This document shows, piece by piece, positions 43,750 through 52,829 of a stretch of DNA of 64,000 nt. Numbering within the stretch: position 1 is the stretch's first letter; every line of letters begins with the position of its first letter. The position numbers were made by a program, and so were the translations under genes. Under the pieces are notes generated by a model, which saw nothing but the letters and a program-made list of their open reading frames with translations, had not been told where the DNA came from and made no database searches. This DNA comes from Pseudorhodoferax soli (GTDB lineage: Bacteria; Pseudomonadota; Gammaproteobacteria; Burkholderiales; Burkholderiaceae_C): assembly GCF_003337555.1 (NCBI RefSeq), contig NZ_QPJK01000008.1, positions 372,001 to 436,000 on the forward strand. Direction: 5' to 3'.

Positions 43750-44446
43750 CGATGCGCTGCAACGCATCGGCATCGAGGATGCGCAGGTGCCGCTGCTTGA
43801 CCTCGACGATGCCATCGTCTCCGAACTTGGAGAAGGTGCGGCTCACGGTCTCGAGCTTGAGGCCCAGGTAGCTGCCGATCTCCTCACGCGTCATGCGCAG
43901 CACCAGTTCGCTGCGCGAGAACCCACGCGCATGCAGGCGTTTGACTAAATTCAGCAGGAAGGCCGCCACGCGCTCTTCGGCCCGCATGCTGCCCAGCAGC
44001 AGCATCACGCCGTGCTCGCGGACGATCTCGCGGCTCATGATCTTGTGCACGTGGTGCTGCAAGGCGTTGACCTCGCGCGAGAGTTCTTCGAGCCGGTCGA
44101 ACGGCATCACGCAGACCTCGGCGTCTTCGAGCGCCACGGCGTCGCAGCTGTGCTTGTCGCTGACGATGCCGTCCAGGCCGATGATCTCGCCGGCCATCTG
44201 GAAGCCCGTGACCTGCTCGCGGCCGTCGTCCGTGGCCACCGTGGTCTTGAAGAAGCCGGTGCGGATCGCGTAGAGCGAGGTGAACTTCTCGCCGCTGCGG
44301 AACAAGCTGGCGCCGCGCTTGATGGACTTGCGCGTCGCGACGACTTCGTCGATGCGCTCCAGCTCCTGCTGGTCCAGCTGCATGGGCATGCACAGCTCAC
44401 GCAGGTTGCAGTTGGAACAGGCGACTTTGATGGTGTGCGGGAGCAT
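43727..44446 (-). CDS. fnr: FNR-type oxygen-sensing transcriptional regulator
   Basis: 239 residues. The four cluster-binding cysteines are present: Cys10, Cys13, Cys19 (ACSNCNLRELC) and Cys101 (KHSCDAV), so it senses oxygen through a [4Fe-4S] cluster. Cyclic-nucleotide-like domain, dimer helix, then winged helix with MTREEIGSYLGLKLETVSRTFSKF, whose recognition helix has the E-x2-SR of FNR proteins reading TTGAT. It shares a promoter gap with hemN, which holds an FNR-like box. It is the likely controller of the three boxes in this cluster. Confidence 0.95.
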   Translation of the reverse strand: MLPHTIKVACSNCNLRELCMPMQLDQQELERIDEVVATRKSIKRGASLFRSGEKFTSLYAIRTGFFKTTVATDDGREQVTGFQMAGEIIGLDGIVSDKHSCDAVALEDAEVCVMPFDRLEELSREVNALQHHVHKIMSREIVREHGVMLLLGSMRAEERVAAFLLNLVKRLHARGFSRSELVLRMTREEIGSYLGLKLETVSRTFSKFGDDGIVEVKQRHLRILDADALQRIVNPQVCH

Positions 44447-44499
44447 GGCGTCCTTTCATGACGTGGCGCAAATTGTCTCAAACCCGGGTGGCTGAAGAC

Positions 44500-44513
44500 T
44501 TGATCTGGGTCAA
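44500..44513. promoter_or_regulatory. FNR/ANR-like box, fnr/hemN divergent promoter
   Basis: TTGATCTGGGTCAA matches TTGAT-n4-ATCAA in nine of ten fixed positions. Centred about 60 bases from the fnr start and 53 from the hemN start, so both autoregulation and hemN control are possible. Confidence 0.65.
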
Positions 44514-44559
44514 GGTCTGACCAGATCGAACGCGGCACAGTGGCGGCAGAGGATTTCCC

Positions 44560-45969
44560 ATGACCACTTCACTGGCTTGCCCTGCCGCCTGCGCGGTACC
44601 GACCGACGTTCTGCGGCGCTTCGACCGGCCCGGCCCGCGCTACACCTCCTACCCCACGGCCGACCGCTTCGTCGAGGCCTTCGGTCCCGAAGACCTGCGC
44701 CAGGCGCTGCTGCAGCGCCGCCACGGCGGGGCGGGGCAGGCGCTGCCGCTGTCGCTGTACGTGCACATCCCGTTCTGCGAGTCGCTGTGCTACTACTGCG
44801 CCTGCAACAAGATCATCACCAAGCGGCATGAGAAGGCCGGGCCCTACCTGGACTACCTGGCGCGCGAAGTCGATCTCTACGTGGCCATGCTTGGCGAAGG
44901 CCAGCAGGTGTGGCAGCTGCATCTGGGCGGCGGGAGCCCGACCTTCTTGAACGACGAAGAGCTGGGCCGGCTCATGGGGCTGCTGCGGCGCCGCTTCGCG
45001 CTGGCGCCGGGCGGCGAGTACGCCATCGAGATCGACCCGCGCACCGTGGACGCGACGCGGCTGCAGCACCTGGCCCGCCTGGGCTTCAACCGGCTCTCGT
45101 TCGGCGTGCAGGACTTCGACCCTGCCGTGCAGAAGGCCGTGCACCGCGTGCAGCCTTATGCGCAGGTGGAGCAACTGGTGCACAGTGCGCGCGGCCTGGG
45201 CTTCGAATCGATCAACGTCGACCTGATCTACGGCCTGCCACTGCAGACCCCGGCCTCGTTCGCGCAGACGCTGGAGCAGGTGGTGCAGCTGCGGCCCGAG
45301 CGCATCGCGCTGTACGGCTACGCGCATCTGCCCGAGCGCTTCAAGCCGCAGCGCCGCATCCATGCCGGGCAGCTGCCCGATGGCGCTGCGCGGCTGGCCA
45401 TGCTGGGTGCGGCGCTGGCGCGCTTCGAGGCCGCCGGCTACGTCTACGTGGGCATGGACCATTTCGCGCTGCCCAGCGACGCGCTGGCCGTGGCCAAGCG
45501 CCAGGGCCGGCTGCACCGCAACTTCCAGGGCTACAGCACGCAGCCCGATTGCGACCTGGTCGCGCTGGGCGTGTCCGGCATCGGCAAGATCGGCGCGAGC
45601 TACACGCAGAACGCCAAGACCATGGAGCAGTACTGCGACCTGCTGGACCAGGGCACGCTGCCCGTGGTGCGCGGCCTGGCGCTCACGCGCGACGACCTGC
45701 TGCGCCGCAGCGTGATCATGGCGCTGATGTGCCAGGGTGCGCTGCAGTTCGAGGCCATCGAGCTGGCCTGGCTGATCGACTTCCACCAGTACTTTGCAGC
45801 CGAGCTGGCGCAGCTGCAAGCCTTGCAGGACGACGGCCTGGTGCAGGTCGACGCCCAGGGCCTGCAGGTCACGGCCACGGGCTGGTACCTGGTGCGCGCC
45901 GTGGCCATGGTGTTCGACCGCTACGTGCAGGCCGACCGCACGCGTGCCCGCTTCTCGCGCATCCTCTGA
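44560..45969 (+). CDS. hemN: oxygen-independent coproporphyrinogen III oxidase HemN
   Basis: 469 residues, full HemN length. Radical SAM cysteines in HIPFCESLCYYCACN (C-x3-C-x2-C plus C), GGGSPTFL for SAM binding, the YGLPLQTPASF block and the C-terminal HemN domain (RDDLLRRSVIMALMCQGAL). It makes protoporphyrinogen IX without oxygen, for haem supply to cbb3 oxidase. Controlled by the FNR-like box upstream. The conserved N-terminal RPGPRYTSYPTADRF is present, which separates it from HemW. Confidence 0.96.
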   Translation: MTTSLACPAACAVPTDVLRRFDRPGPRYTSYPTADRFVEAFGPEDLRQALLQRRHGGAGQALPLSLYVHIPFCESLCYYCACNKIITKRHEKAGPYLDYLAREVDLYVAMLGEGQQVWQLHLGGGSPTFLNDEELGRLMGLLRRRFALAPGGEYAIEIDPRTVDATRLQHLARLGFNRLSFGVQDFDPAVQKAVHRVQPYAQVEQLVHSARGLGFESINVDLIYGLPLQTPASFAQTLEQVVQLRPERIALYGYAHLPERFKPQRRIHAGQLPDGAARLAMLGAALARFEAAGYVYVGMDHFALPSDALAVAKRQGRLHRNFQGYSTQPDCDLVALGVSGIGKIGASYTQNAKTMEQYCDLLDQGTLPVVRGLALTRDDLLRRSVIMALMCQGALQFEAIELAWLIDFHQYFAAELAQLQALQDDGLVQVDAQGLQVTATGWYLVRAVAMVFDRYVQADRTRARFSRIL

Positions 45970-45976
45970 GTTCCCC

Positions 45977-46687
45977 ATGGCCGCCGATCCCGGCATGACT
46001 GCGCTGCTCATGGGCCTGGCCGGTGGGCCGCACTGCGCGCTGATGTGCGGCGCAGCCTGCGCCGGCATCGGCCGCGCCGCCGGGCCGCACAGCGGCCGCG
46101 CGCTCGCGCAGTTCCATGCCGGCCGGGCCGCCGGCTATGCGGCCATGGGCGCGCTGGCCGCCTGGTCCCTGCAGGGCCTGGGCTGGCTGGGCGGCGCCAG
46201 TGTGGCCTTGCGGCCGCTCTGGAGCTTCGTGCACCTGGCCGCCATGGCGCTGGGGCTGGTGCTGCTGCTGCAGGCACGCCAGCCGGCCTGGCTGGAGCGC
46301 CAGGGCCGGGCGGTGTGGCAGCGCGTGCGCATGCTCGCGCCACGGCGCGGTGGCAGTGTCCTGGTGGGCCTGGCCTGGGCGCTGATGCCGTGTGGCTTGT
46401 TGCAGGCGGCGCTGCTGACGGCGGCGCTCGCGGGCGATCCGGTCCGCGGTGCCAGCGCCATGCTGGCGTTCGCGGCGGGCTCGGCACTGTCGCTGTGGGC
46501 CGCGCCCTGGTTGGTGATGCGCCCGCCGGCGCTGGCGGGCGGCGCGGGCGGCGTGCTGGCCGGCCGGGCCGAACGGCTCTCGGCCTGGGGAACCCGCCTG
46601 GCCGGCCTGGCCTTGTTGGCCAGTTCCTCGTGGGCGCTGTGGCATGGCCTCGTGCATGCCCAGGCGCCCTGGTGCCTGCCGCGCTGA
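45977..46687 (+). CDS. TauE/SafE (UreH-like) membrane protein, cbb3 cluster
   Basis: 236 residues, about six membrane helices. The N-terminal LMGLAGGPHCALMCGAACAG has the His/Cys pattern typical of TauE/SafE proteins encoded near cbb3 assembly genes, where copper handling is suspected; LVGLAWALMPCGLLQAAL repeats a cysteine in the second half. Seven bases after hemN on the same strand, so co-expressed under low oxygen. The substrate is unproven. Confidence 0.85.
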   Translation: MAADPGMTALLMGLAGGPHCALMCGAACAGIGRAAGPHSGRALAQFHAGRAAGYAAMGALAAWSLQGLGWLGGASVALRPLWSFVHLAAMALGLVLLLQARQPAWLERQGRAVWQRVRMLAPRRGGSVLVGLAWALMPCGLLQAALLTAALAGDPVRGASAMLAFAAGSALSLWAAPWLVMRPPALAGGAGGVLAGRAERLSAWGTRLAGLALLASSSWALWHGLVHAQAPWCLPR

Positions 46688-47045
46688 GCACGCACCCTGA
46701 CTTGCATCCGGTCGGCCCTGCCTGCAGGCCGCGCGCAAGCGGCATGCAGCGCGCCGTTCTGTCGATGCGCTCATGTCTTGTCTACGACCGGCACCGTGGA
46801 GGCGACAGCCGGGGCCTGAATGCATGTCGCGTGGAGGAGTTCAAGTCCTAGGATGCATGCAAGAGGGGATAGACAAGAAACAGAACACAAACGACCCGCT
46901 GCCTCCCACCGAACGCGCCAGCCGGCGCACGCCCTGTTCCGCAGGTGCCCGCCGGCTGCCGGAGCGGTGCCCGCCGGGCACCGACCACCGCTCCCCGTGC
47001 TGCCTGCACAGGCATGCAGGGCCTTGTTCATCGAAGGAGTTCGCC
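46688..47045. other. 358-base intergenic region before the porin gene, with a strong hairpin
   Basis: No coding region is convincing here. The notable element is a nested hairpin at 46961-46994: outer arms GGAGCGGT and ACCGCTCC, inner TGCCC-GCC-GGGCA (46968-46980). It lies 52 bases before the porin ATG and would be in its leader RNA. Clear -35/-10 boxes were not identified. The rest shows no repeat or recognised motif. Confidence 0.4.
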
Positions 47046-48257
47046 ATGAGATTCCAGCTTCGGGCGGCCGTGGTGGCCGCCTTGGCAGGCCTGGCCACCA
47101 GCGCCCAGGCGCAGACGCAGGCCGAGTCCATCTTCAGCCTGTCCGGCTTCGGCACCGTGGGTGTGGTCGGCACCAGCAAGGACGGCGCCGAGTATGTGGT
47201 CCCGAGCCAGATCCGTGGTGCCGACAAGTCCTGGAGCGGCGAGGTCGACAGCAAGCTGGGCGTCCAGATGGGGGCCAGGTTCAACAGCCAGTTCTCGGCG
47301 ACGGTGCAGGTGCTCAGCAAGCAGGACGGCAAGGGCAAGTTCACGCCGCAGATCGAATGGGCATTCGCCAAGTGGCAGGCCACGCCGGGCCTGGCCGTGC
47401 GCGCCGGCCGCATGGGCGGGCCGTTCTTCGCGGTGTCCGACTTCCGCGACGTGGGCTATGCCAACACCTGGCTGCGCCCGCCCATCGACGTCTACGGCCA
47501 GGTGCCCGTGAGCCACTTCGATGGCGCCGACCTGAGCTGGCAGACCAGCGTGGCCGGCAAGGCGCTGACGCTGCAGGTCATCGGCGGCAGGAGTTCCTCG
47601 TACGTCGAACGCACCAAGGTCGAGATCGATTCACTGGTCGGCTTCAATGCCACCATTGAGCTGGTCGATGGCTTGAGCCTGCGGCTGGGCCATGTGACGG
47701 GCAAGCTGACGGTGAACTCCGGCTCGCTCAACGACCTGGTGGGCGTGCTGCGCCGCACGCCTTTCGCCGGCGTCGGCAACCAGCTGGATCCCAACGACAA
47801 GCGGGCCAGCTTCAGCGGCCTGGGCCTGACCTACGACCAGGGCAACTGGATCGTGCTGGCCGAGTACACCAAGCGCAAGACCGAGACCTTCATTCCCGAC
47901 ACCACGGGCTGGTACACGACCCTGGGCTACCGCGTGGGCAAGTTCACGCCCTATGCCACGCTGTCGCGGCTGAAGACCGACGACAGCAATGTCAACAACA
48001 CCATTCCGGGCTCGGTGGTGTTGCCGGGGATGCAGGCGCCGCTGCGGGCCTATGTCGACGGCGCGACCGCCGCACAGAGCACACCGCAGAAGACCATCGG
48101 GCTGGGCGTGCGCTGGGATGGCCTGCGCAACGTGGCCGTCAAGGCCCAGATCGACAGCATCAAGACCACGGGCGCTGGCCAGTTCTACAACGCCGACGCG
48201 AGCTTTTCGAACAAGCGCGTCAACGTCTACAGCCTGGCTGTGGACTTCGTGTTCTGA
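47046..48257 (+). CDS. outer-membrane porin-like protein
   Basis: 403 residues. Signal peptide MRFQLRAAVVAALAGLATSA (cleaved after AQAQ), then alternating beta-strand pattern throughout and a terminal phenylalanine (SLAVDFVF), as for outer-membrane barrels. SGFGTVGVVGT opens the barrel as in betaproteobacterial porins, though the PEFG-type loop 3 motif of classical porins is not seen. Ribosome site AAGGAG. Followed by a PstS-like protein, chemoreceptor and HD-GYP gene, so solute entry and sensing may be linked. Confidence 0.85.
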   Translation: MRFQLRAAVVAALAGLATSAQAQTQAESIFSLSGFGTVGVVGTSKDGAEYVVPSQIRGADKSWSGEVDSKLGVQMGARFNSQFSATVQVLSKQDGKGKFTPQIEWAFAKWQATPGLAVRAGRMGGPFFAVSDFRDVGYANTWLRPPIDVYGQVPVSHFDGADLSWQTSVAGKALTLQVIGGRSSSYVERTKVEIDSLVGFNATIELVDGLSLRLGHVTGKLTVNSGSLNDLVGVLRRTPFAGVGNQLDPNDKRASFSGLGLTYDQGNWIVLAEYTKRKTETFIPDTTGWYTTLGYRVGKFTPYATLSRLKTDDSNVNNTIPGSVVLPGMQAPLRAYVDGATAAQSTPQKTIGLGVRWDGLRNVAVKAQIDSIKTTGAGQFYNADASFSNKRVNVYSLAVDFVF

Positions 48258-48269
48258 GGAGGGCGCAGC

Positions 48270-48692
48270 ATGACCCGCACCAGAGTCTTCGCCGTGCTGG
48301 CCCTGTCGGGCGCGGCATGGGCAGCCCAGGCCCAGGTGGCCGTGGTGGTCGGCGCCAAGAGCGCCACCGCCGCCATGACGGCCGACCAGGTGGCCGGCAT
48401 CTTCCTGGGCAAGAGCAACCAGTTGCCCGGCGGCGCCGCGGCGGCCGCGGCCGACCTGCCGGAAAGCGCGGCGGTGCGCGAGCAGTTCTACACCAAGGTC
48501 ACGGGCAAGTCCTCGGCCCAGGTGAAGGCCGGTTGGTCGCGCCTGGTGTTCTCGGGCAAGGCGACGCCGCCCAAGGAGCTGGCCGGCGCAGCCGAGATGA
48601 AGAGCTTCGTGGCGGCCAACCCGGACGCCATCGGCTACATCGAGAAGTCCGCCGTCGACGGCTCGGTCAAGGTGGTGTTGAACGTCGATTGA
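48270..48692 (+). CDS. small PstS-like periplasmic substrate-binding protein
   Basis: 140 residues with a signal peptide (to AWAAQAQ, about 22). The mature part matches one lobe of phosphate-binding PstS: MTADQVAGIFLGKSNQLPGG, then REQFYTKVTGKSSAQVKAGW, and AANPDAIGYIEKSAVDGSVKVV. About half the length of PstS and no ABC transporter genes follow, so it is more likely a sensor or docking protein than a transporter part. GGAGG ribosome site, 12 bases after the porin gene. Confidence 0.85.
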   Translation: MTRTRVFAVLALSGAAWAAQAQVAVVVGAKSATAAMTADQVAGIFLGKSNQLPGGAAAAAADLPESAAVREQFYTKVTGKSSAQVKAGWSRLVFSGKATPPKELAGAAEMKSFVAANPDAIGYIEKSAVDGSVKVVLNVD

Positions 48693-48725
48693 CGGTGCCG
48701 AGCGGCGGCCGTCCTGGAGGTTGGC

Positions 48726-50303
48726 ATGAATCTGAAGACCCGCATCGCACTGCTGCCCGTGATGGCGGCCTTGCTGTTCGGACTGGGCATCGCCGTGGTG
48801 CTGTTCTTTGCAACGCGCACGCAGGAGGCGATCGACCACGTGAGCGAGGTGTCGCACCCTTACCTGGATGCATCCAACCGCTTCGCCAGCCAGCTCGAAG
48901 GCCTGGGCAACACCATGCAGAGCGCGGTGGCCGAAGGCGAGAAGAAGCGGCTGGAGGAAGCGGCCGAGCGCGCCGCGACCATGCGCCAGACGCTGGGGCA
49001 GATCAAGTCCATCGCCGGCAAGGCCGAGCCCGGGGCGTTGCTGGAGCGCGACTTCGAGGCCTACTACGCCGCGGCGGTGGACACGGCCCAGCTGTTCCTG
49101 GGCATCCGGCAGGGCGACCAGGCCGGATCCATTCCGCGCATGCAGGCGGCGCTGAAGCGGCTGGAGACCGGACTGGGCCAGATGCAGGGCGACGCGCGCG
49201 CCAGCTTCGATGCCGATCTGGCGCGGGCCGAACTCGGCGTGAACTCCGGCGTGCTGGCGACCGTGGCCAGCGGCCTGGTGGTGGTGGCGGTGCTGGCCCT
49301 GGGCTCGTGGCTGCTGATCGCCAGCATCTGGCGCCAGCTTGGCGGCGAGCCGCAGTACGCGTGCGATGTCATGCGCCAGATGGCCGAAGGCGACCTGTCG
49401 CAGGCCATCTCCGTGGCGCCCGGCGCCGACGCCAGCCTGCTGGCGGCGGTGCGCGACATGGCGCAGGGCCTGGCCGCCATCGTGGCCCACGTGCGCGGCG
49501 GCACCGATGCGATGACCATCGCCTCGCGCGAGATCGCGGCCGGCAACCAGGACCTCTCCGAGCGCACGGAGCGCCAGGCCGGCTCGCTGGAGCAGACGGC
49601 ATCGCACATGCAGCAACTGACCGAGACCGTGCGCCAGAGCGCCGACGCGGCGCGCCAGGCCAACCAGCTGGCCGGCTCGGCCGCCAGCGTGGCGAAGAAG
49701 GGCGGCGCGCTCGTGCATCAGGTGGTCAGCACGATGGAGGAGATCAGTGCCAGCTCGCGCAAGATCGGCGACATCATCGGCGTGATCGACTCCATCGCGT
49801 TCCAGACCAACATCCTGGCGCTGAACGCGGCGGTGGAGGCGGCGCGCGCCGGCGAACAGGGGCGCGGCTTCGCGGTGGTGGCCAGCGAGGTGCGTTCGCT
49901 GGCGCAGCGCAGCGCCGAGGCGGCGCGCGAGATCAAGGCGCTGATCGGTACCAACGTCACCCGCGTGGGCTCGGGCGCACTGCTGGTCAGGGATGCAGGG
50001 GCCACGATGGACGAGATCGTGGCCAGCGTGCAGCGCGTGTCCGACATCATCGGCGAGGTCACGGCGGCATCGACCGAGCAGAGCCAGGGCATCGCCGACG
50101 TGAACCGGTCCATCGTGCAGCTGGACCAGATGACGCAGCAGAACGCGGCGCTGGTCGAGCAGGCCGCCGCGGCGGCCGGCAGCATGGAGTCGCAGGCGGG
50201 CGACCTGCAGCATGCGGTCGAGCGCTTCCGGCTCGGGGCGGTGGCAGCCCCTGTGGCGCAACCCACGCAAGCCGCGCCGACTTATGCCATGGTCACGACA
50301 TAA
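48726..50303 (+). CDS. methyl-accepting chemotaxis protein
   Basis: 525 residues. Membrane helix 1 (about 8-28), a helical periplasmic domain (about 30-180), helix 2 (about 183-205), HAMP-like linker, then the signalling domain with the invariant hairpin [21 protein letters not shown] and [20 protein letters not shown]. It sends ligand signals to CheA/CheW. No CheR-binding pentapeptide at the C-terminus. The upstream PstS-like protein could present a ligand to it. GGAGG ribosome site. Confidence 0.94.
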   Translation: MNLKTRIALLPVMAALLFGLGIAVVLFFATRTQEAIDHVSEVSHPYLDASNRFASQLEGLGNTMQSAVAEGEKKRLEEAAERAATMRQTLGQIKSIAGKAEPGALLERDFEAYYAAAVDTAQLFLGIRQGDQAGSIPRMQAALKRLETGLGQMQGDARASFDADLARAELGVNSGVLATVASGLVVVAVLALGSWLLIASIWRQLGGEPQYACDVMRQMAEGDLSQAISVAPGADASLLAAVRDMAQGLAAIVAHVRGGTDAMTIASREIAAGNQDLSERTERQAGSLEQTASHMQQLTETVRQSADAARQANQLAGSAASVAKKGGALVHQVVSTMEEISASSRKIGDIIGVIDSIAFQTNILALNAAVEAARAGEQGRGFAVVASEVRSLAQRSAEAAREIKALIGTNVTRVGSGALLVRDAGATMDEIVASVQRVSDIIGEVTAASTEQSQGIADVNRSIVQLDQMTQQNAALVEQAAAAAGSMESQAGDLQHAVERFRLGAVAAPVAQPTQAAPTYAMVTT

Positions 50304-50335
50304 TGGTCCGATGCCAGGCCGCGCGCCGTTTCGCC

Positions 50336-51631
50336 ATGGATGACAAGAGCTCGCAGTTGATCGATGTCGGTCAACTCCGGCGGGGTCTGTTCATCCAGCT
50401 GGACCTGGGCTGGATGGACCATCCCTTCCCGCGCGGCAGTTTCAAGATCACCTCGAGCGACCAGATCCGCACCATCCGTGCGCTGGGCTTGACGCAGGTG
50501 CGCTACTTTCCCGACCGCAGCGATCCCGAGGAGCCGCCCTCGGATTTCGGCGCCATCCCCGCCATCGGCGAGCCCCGCGTCGCGGATGTGGCGCAGGACC
50601 GACTGCAGGCCGAGGCGCGCGCCCTGCAGGCGCAGCGGCACCAGCAGCTCGCGGCCCAGCAGGCCAGCCTGCAGCATTGCGAGCAGCGCTTCGGCGAGGT
50701 GGCGCGGCTGTACCAGCGTGTGGTCGAGGAGGTGCCCGCACGGCCCGTCGCCATGCGCGAGCAGTGCGAGGCACTGGTGGCCCGCTGCGTGGCCGAGATC
50801 CTCGTCGATGGCGAGGCCACGATCCGCCTGCTCTCCGAGGGCAGCGGCGAGAGCCAGGCCACGCACCCGGCCAACACCATGGTGCTGGCCCTGCTGCTGG
50901 GCCGGGCGGTGGGCCTGCCGGCGCACGGCCTCGCCGAACTGGGCATCGCGGCGCTGTTGCACGACCTGGGCAAGCAGCAGCTGCCCGCGCAGCTGCGCAT
51001 GCGCGACGAGCGTTACAAGCCCGAAGAGATGGCGATCTACCGCAGCCATGTGGGCGAGAGCGTGAAGACCGGCCGGCGCATGGGCCTGTCGGCCTGGGCG
51101 CTGCAGGCCATCGGGCAGCACCATGAGATGGCCGATGGCAGCGGCTTCCCGGCTGGCGTGCAAGGGGAGGACATGGGCACGGGCGGCAAGGTGCTGGCGC
51201 TCGTGAACCGCTATGACCGCTTGTGCAATCCACCTGTGATGGCGCAGGCGCTGACGCCGCACGAGGCGCTCGCGCTGACGTTCGCGCGCCACAAGGCCTG
51301 CTTCGATGCCGAGGTGCTGGGCGCCTTCATCCGCATGATGGGTGTGTACCCGCCGGGCTCGGTGGTCCAGCTGGCCAACGAGCGTTTTGCGCTGGTGGTC
51401 TCCGTCAATTCCACACGGCCGCTCAAGCCGCGCGTGCTCGTGCATGACCCGGCTGTGCCGCCCGACCAGGCGCTCATCCTGGACCTGGAATCGGTGCCGG
51501 AGCAGGGCATCCGCCGCAGCCTCAAGCCGGCGCAGCTGCCGGCGAGCGCGCGCGCCTACCTGGCGCCGGTCTCGCGCGTGCGCTGCTTCTACGAACACCA
51601 GCCGCCAGCGCGGGCCCCCGCCGCGGCCTGA
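50336..51631 (+). CDS. HD-GYP domain cyclic-di-GMP phosphodiesterase (DUF3391 N-terminus)
   Basis: 431 residues. DUF3391 at the N-terminus (LIDVGQLRRGLFIQLDLGWMDHPF), a coiled stretch, then an HD-GYP domain: HDLGK (about 221-225), later GQHHEMADGSGFPAG, where the expected HHExxDGxGYP has F for Y. It probably degrades cyclic-di-GMP. The ATG giving MDDKSSQLIDV matches the family start; an ATG 11 codons earlier overlaps the chemoreceptor stop by a base and could couple the genes. Confidence 0.88.
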   Translation: MDDKSSQLIDVGQLRRGLFIQLDLGWMDHPFPRGSFKITSSDQIRTIRALGLTQVRYFPDRSDPEEPPSDFGAIPAIGEPRVADVAQDRLQAEARALQAQRHQQLAAQQASLQHCEQRFGEVARLYQRVVEEVPARPVAMREQCEALVARCVAEILVDGEATIRLLSEGSGESQATHPANTMVLALLLGRAVGLPAHGLAELGIAALLHDLGKQQLPAQLRMRDERYKPEEMAIYRSHVGESVKTGRRMGLSAWALQAIGQHHEMADGSGFPAGVQGEDMGTGGKVLALVNRYDRLCNPPVMAQALTPHEALALTFARHKACFDAEVLGAFIRMMGVYPPGSVVQLANERFALVVSVNSTRPLKPRVLVHDPAVPPDQALILDLESVPEQGIRRSLKPAQLPASARAYLAPVSRVRCFYEHQPPARAPAAA

Positions 51632-51696
51632 CGCCGGACACGCCGACGCGGCCACGACCCACAGGCAAGGCCGCCGCAGCGGCGCACCCTCTTGCC

Positions 51697-52029
51697 ATGC
51701 GCTCGCACCTGGCCACCGCTGCACTGCTCGCCCCGCTCGTGGGCACCGGCTGGGCCTGGGCCCAGGGCAGCACGGTGGAGCAGATCTACCAGAGCGACCT
51801 GGCGATCTGCAACAGCGGCCAGTTGTCCGCCCCGGCGCGCGATGCCTGCGTGCGCGAGGCCGGCCGCCGGCGCGACGCCGCACGCGGCGGGCCGCCGGCG
51901 GAGATTCCGCAGACCACACCGGATGGCCGTGCCACCGTGGTCACGCCCGAAGGTGCGCCGCCACCGCCGACGTCCGCCGACCCTGTGCCCTCGCGCGATG
52001 GCCGGGCGAATGTCGTTCCGGCCCGCTGA
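51697..52029 (+). CDS. small secreted hypothetical protein (110 aa)
   Basis: Signal peptide (MRSHLATAALLAPLVGTGWA, cleaved after WAQ), then a short mature part with two cysteines (LAICNSGQLSAPARDACVRE) likely disulphide-bonded, and a proline-rich tail. No recognised family. Lies 65 bases downstream of the HD-GYP gene on the same strand and faces the isochorismatase gene. Periplasmic location is inferred. Confidence 0.7.
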   Translation: MRSHLATAALLAPLVGTGWAWAQGSTVEQIYQSDLAICNSGQLSAPARDACVREAGRRRDAARGGPPAEIPQTTPDGRATVVTPEGAPPPPTSADPVPSRDGRANVVPAR

Positions 52030-52062
52030 GCGGCATCGCGGCGCGCACCGCACGCATGGCGC

Positions 52063-52752
52063 TCAGGCGCGCTGCGAATCCAGGCCTTCGTTGTTCTTCG
52101 CCACTTCCTGCGCCCGGGCGTAGCTCTCGATCAGCAGCTGGTAGGGCGGGAACACGGCACTGTAGGCCTCGGCCCACTGCTGTGCATCGGGGCGGTTCCA
52201 GGTCTTCTGCACCTCCGAACACACGGCGGCGGTGTCCATCGGCACCACGCCGGCCTGCACGATCCGCGCCAGCGTGATCTCCTGCGCCATCTTGGAGTAG
52301 GTGCCCGAGGCGTCGACCACGGCGAACACCTGGTAGCCCTCGTGCACGGCGGCGATGCTCGGGAAGGCCATGCACACGCTGGTGATGGTGCCGGCGATGA
52401 TGAGCTGGCGGCGTCCGGTGGCCTTCACCGCCGCCACGAATTCGGCGTTGTCCCAGGCGTTGATCTCGCCCTTGCGCGCGACGTACTGCGCGTGCGGCGC
52501 GTACTTGTGGATCTCCGGGATCAGCGGGCCGTTCGGGCCCTGCGGCACCGACGCCGTGGTGATGACCGGGATCTTCGCCAGCGTCGCGACCTTGGCCAGC
52601 GTGGTGGCGTTGGAGCGTACCTCGGTGAAGGGCATGTCCTTGATGGTCTGGAACAGGCCGCTCTGGTGGTCGATCAACAGCATCGCCGCGTTGTCGGGAT
52701 CGATGACTGGCCGGGCGCCGTTGAAGTTGGCGGTGGTGGCGGGGGTGCCCAT
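52063..52752 (-). CDS. isochorismatase-family hydrolase (YcaC-like)
   Basis: 229 residues. Cysteine hydrolase triad of the family: Asp in LLIDHQSGLF, Lys in ARKGEINAWDN and Cys in GTITSVCMAFPS, with the cis-peptide before Cys. YcaC-type members act on unknown amides. AGGAGATCC precedes the ATG. It lies downstream of the pirin gene on the same strand, with a strong hairpin between them, and both face away from a LysR gene. Confidence 0.9.
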   Translation of the reverse strand: MGTPATTANFNGARPVIDPDNAAMLLIDHQSGLFQTIKDMPFTEVRSNATTLAKVATLAKIPVITTASVPQGPNGPLIPEIHKYAPHAQYVARKGEINAWDNAEFVAAVKATGRRQLIIAGTITSVCMAFPSIAAVHEGYQVFAVVDASGTYSKMAQEITLARIVQAGVVPMDTAAVCSEVQKTWNRPDAQQWAEAYSAVFPPYQLLIESYARAQEVAKNNEGLDSQRA

Positions 52753-52802
52753 GGTGGATCTCCTGTGGGGGGTGCGCAAAGCCCTGGAACGGGCGGAACG
52801 GG

Positions 52803-52822
52803 CGGCCCCGTTGCCGGGGCCG
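52803..52822 (-). repeat. strong hairpin between pirin and isochorismatase genes
   Basis: CGGCCCCG (52803-52810), loop TTGC, CGGGGCCG (52815-52822): a perfect 8-bp GC stem 7 bases after the pirin stop in the direction of transcription. No T-run follows. Just beyond it, GGAACGGGC is repeated twice in tandem. It may set relative amounts of the two messages. Confidence 0.5.
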
Positions 52823-52829
52823 TCGGATG

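Noticed and set aside
50347-50374. Possible FNR box with TTGAT and GTCAA near the HD-GYP start
   Set aside because: The half-sites are eight bases apart instead of four and lie inside coding sequence.
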